Shown one piece after another: positions 62,431-64,000 of a stretch of DNA of 64,000 nt (position 1 is the stretch's first letter; every line of letters begins with the position of its first letter). A model generated the notes under the pieces. That model had not been told where the DNA came from and did not search any database. It saw only the letters and a program-made list of their open reading frames with translations. The stretch is taken from the NCBI RefSeq assembly GCF_900496995.4, contig NC_044014.1:930001-994000 (forward strand), given 5' to 3'. The translations under genes and the position numbers were made by a program. Source of the DNA: Aquila chrysaetos chrysaetos. Taxonomy: Eukaryota > Chordata > Aves > Accipitriformes > Accipitridae.

Positions 62431-63572
62431 CAAAAAAAACCTTAAGGCTATAGAGTGGTACAGTGTGTGTTCAATCAAAAAATATAAATAGAAAAGCTAT
62501 GCATTTCCACTTACCATAAAGATCCACTTTGTCAAAACTATACCTACACGCTGAACACAGCTATAACATTTCACTGAACCTCAGTGTTAAAACAAGAAGC
62601 AAAATGCCCAAGTTTAAACAATGACACATTAAATAATGTCAACCTGCATGTGACTGGGACCTCTGTTCCTCTCTTTGCAAGGTTAAGGAAAACTCAGATT
62701 ATTGATACACTAAACCCAGGCTATCAATATTAATACCTGTCCTTCCTACACTATAAATAAACAGGACTCAGCAGATGATGGACAGATGGTTTAGATGCTA
62801 TAAAGAGACCAGTTTCTAGCTCATTGATTTCCCAGTGAATCCTGTTCAGGCTTTTTACCCCAGGCAAGTCAAAAGAATGTACAGGGTACCTTGTATGTGA
62901 TTTAAACCTTTTCTTAAATATACTTTCTGTGACAGGTCAGAAAAAATTTGTCAACCTGTAATGCTGATACACTATTTGACTTTTCCAAAGTTTGTCACAT
63001 TTCTCTGATGTAATGTGCCATACCCTGCTTCAGTCCTCAGACAAGCAAAGAATTATTACATACACAGAAAGTGTATGAGCTGGTCCACATAAAGCTTTTT
63101 GTTAATCTGGAATATTTTTCTTTCTTAAGAAAGAAAACAAACTTAAACAAGGCCCTTTCATAACAATCTGTGTAACATATGTATAGGGTAATCACGAAAA
63201 TGTTTTAAAGCCAACTCATTCTTCCTGCCTGACAATCATGGGGAAAACAAGATGTACGAGAATTGAGATTTAACGTCAAAAAAATAAATCTCTGTGTATG
63301 TGTCTAATATTGCTGTTGGGCTTTAATACTGATCCACACTAATTATTTTCACAATTAGATGTTCACTTTGTGCTCAATACATGCTTAAATTGTGTGAATG
63401 TATAATTAAAAGCCCTTACAAATGGCTGGCTGGCTATGAGGTTTATAGTTAAAAATACCAACTATCACAACATAAGCAAAGAATTTTCTACTAAAATGAG
63501 AAAGCTAGTGAACTAGCTGGAGACATAATCTTAATGAAATTCTACTCCAAGACTGATGATAGTGCTAAAATT

Positions 63573-63594
63573 AAAAAAAAAAAAAAAAAAAAAA
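63573..63594. repeat. A22 homopolymer
   Basis: A simple A run in the intron, preceded by an AT-rich word. Confidence 0.85.
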
Positions 63595-64000
63595 TCCTAC
63601 ATCCCATTATCACTCAATTATACACAGGAAAAAAATCCAGGCATTTCAAGAGACACCATGGGAAAGTAGTAAACTAAGGAGAAAAAAAAAATGGACAGAT
63701 AAGGTAAGCAATCAGTGAAGTGACTTGATAGAATAATTTTATGACATTTTCAGTAGTTTACTCAAACATTAAGTAGCCCTCAAGCTACAAAGATTTATCA
63801 GTAGCAAAACTAATATTCCACTACCACAAAAATCTGAAAGCCATTTTAACACAGATCATTTTTACCCTTTGAGACACCAGTAAACATGCTAGCAGAAATA
63901 AATGACTCCTTAACATACACAATTATTTCAGTCACAAACCCAACTTTTCCATTTAGTTTCAAAAAGAGAAAAATATATTATTAATTTCTCCCATGTACAC

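Larger units (their letters stand above)
60388..64000 (-). other. PPP2R2D first intron, 3' part
   Basis: It continues past the right edge. It holds a G33 run, two long A runs, a TA/CA microsatellite and a possible alternative first exon near 61917-61923. No CpG island appears, so the main promoter is likely further right. Confidence 0.75.

Noticed and set aside
60388-64000. Search for the PPP2R2D exon carrying the FQWCFSQVKG block
   Set aside because: No plus-strand sequence compatible with its reverse complement was found; it is presumed beyond the window.
1-64000. tRNA, rRNA, CRISPR, operon or bacterial mobile features
   Set aside because: None seen; the sequence is a vertebrate nuclear locus.

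Overview
The window is a piece of a bird nuclear genome. It carries spliced vertebrate genes with GT..AG introns, an avian-type CR1 retroposon 3' end at 21061-21290, and a solo LTR of a family I recognise as common in Neoaves at 28928-29511. Background is AT-rich non-coding DNA with homopolymers and small microsatellites. There are no prokaryotic features (operons, RBS, CRISPR), and I saw no rRNA or tRNA gene.

Layout. Positions 1 to about 26640 are gene-free as far as I can see: no ORF there resembles a known protein, and one CR1 fragment is present. A CpG-rich promoter block (about 26640-27720) follows, with a cluster of hypoxia-response-type cores, a CCAAT box, a GC box and a consensus CRE. 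Next comes the complete six-exon BNIP3 gene on the + strand (CDS 27131-36963, 204 codons plus stop), with a sense-oriented solo LTR in intron 1. A 7 kb tail-to-tail intergenic stretch (about 37900-44790) contains a GC-rich block with one spliceable orphan ORF. The rest, from about 44800 to the right edge, is PPP2R2D on the - strand. Eight coding exons (46652-60387) encode 419 residues from the first propeller strand to the stop. The first about 34 residues (by comparison with the 453-residue human protein) and the main promoter lie beyond 64000.

All exon boundaries were placed by hand and checked for phase. BNIP3 exons of 37, 184, 85, 107, 150 and 52 nt sum to 615 nt. PPP2R2D exons of 98, 166, 113, 178, 165, 170, 92 and 280 nt sum to 1262 nt. 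Both reading frames are intact.

Function. BNIP3 is a hypoxia-induced outer-mitochondrial-membrane mitophagy receptor. PPP2R2D is the B55-delta regulatory subunit of protein phosphatase 2A. They are convergent neighbours, as in human 10q26.3 (from memory), which indicates conserved synteny rather than a shared pathway. No novel multi-gene system was found. The most interesting leads are the hypoxia-element cluster upstream of BNIP3, a palindromic dual-strand start codon in the promoter, a possible alternative first exon of PPP2R2D, a Trp-to-Arg change in the BNIP3 BH3-like region, and the intronic LTR.
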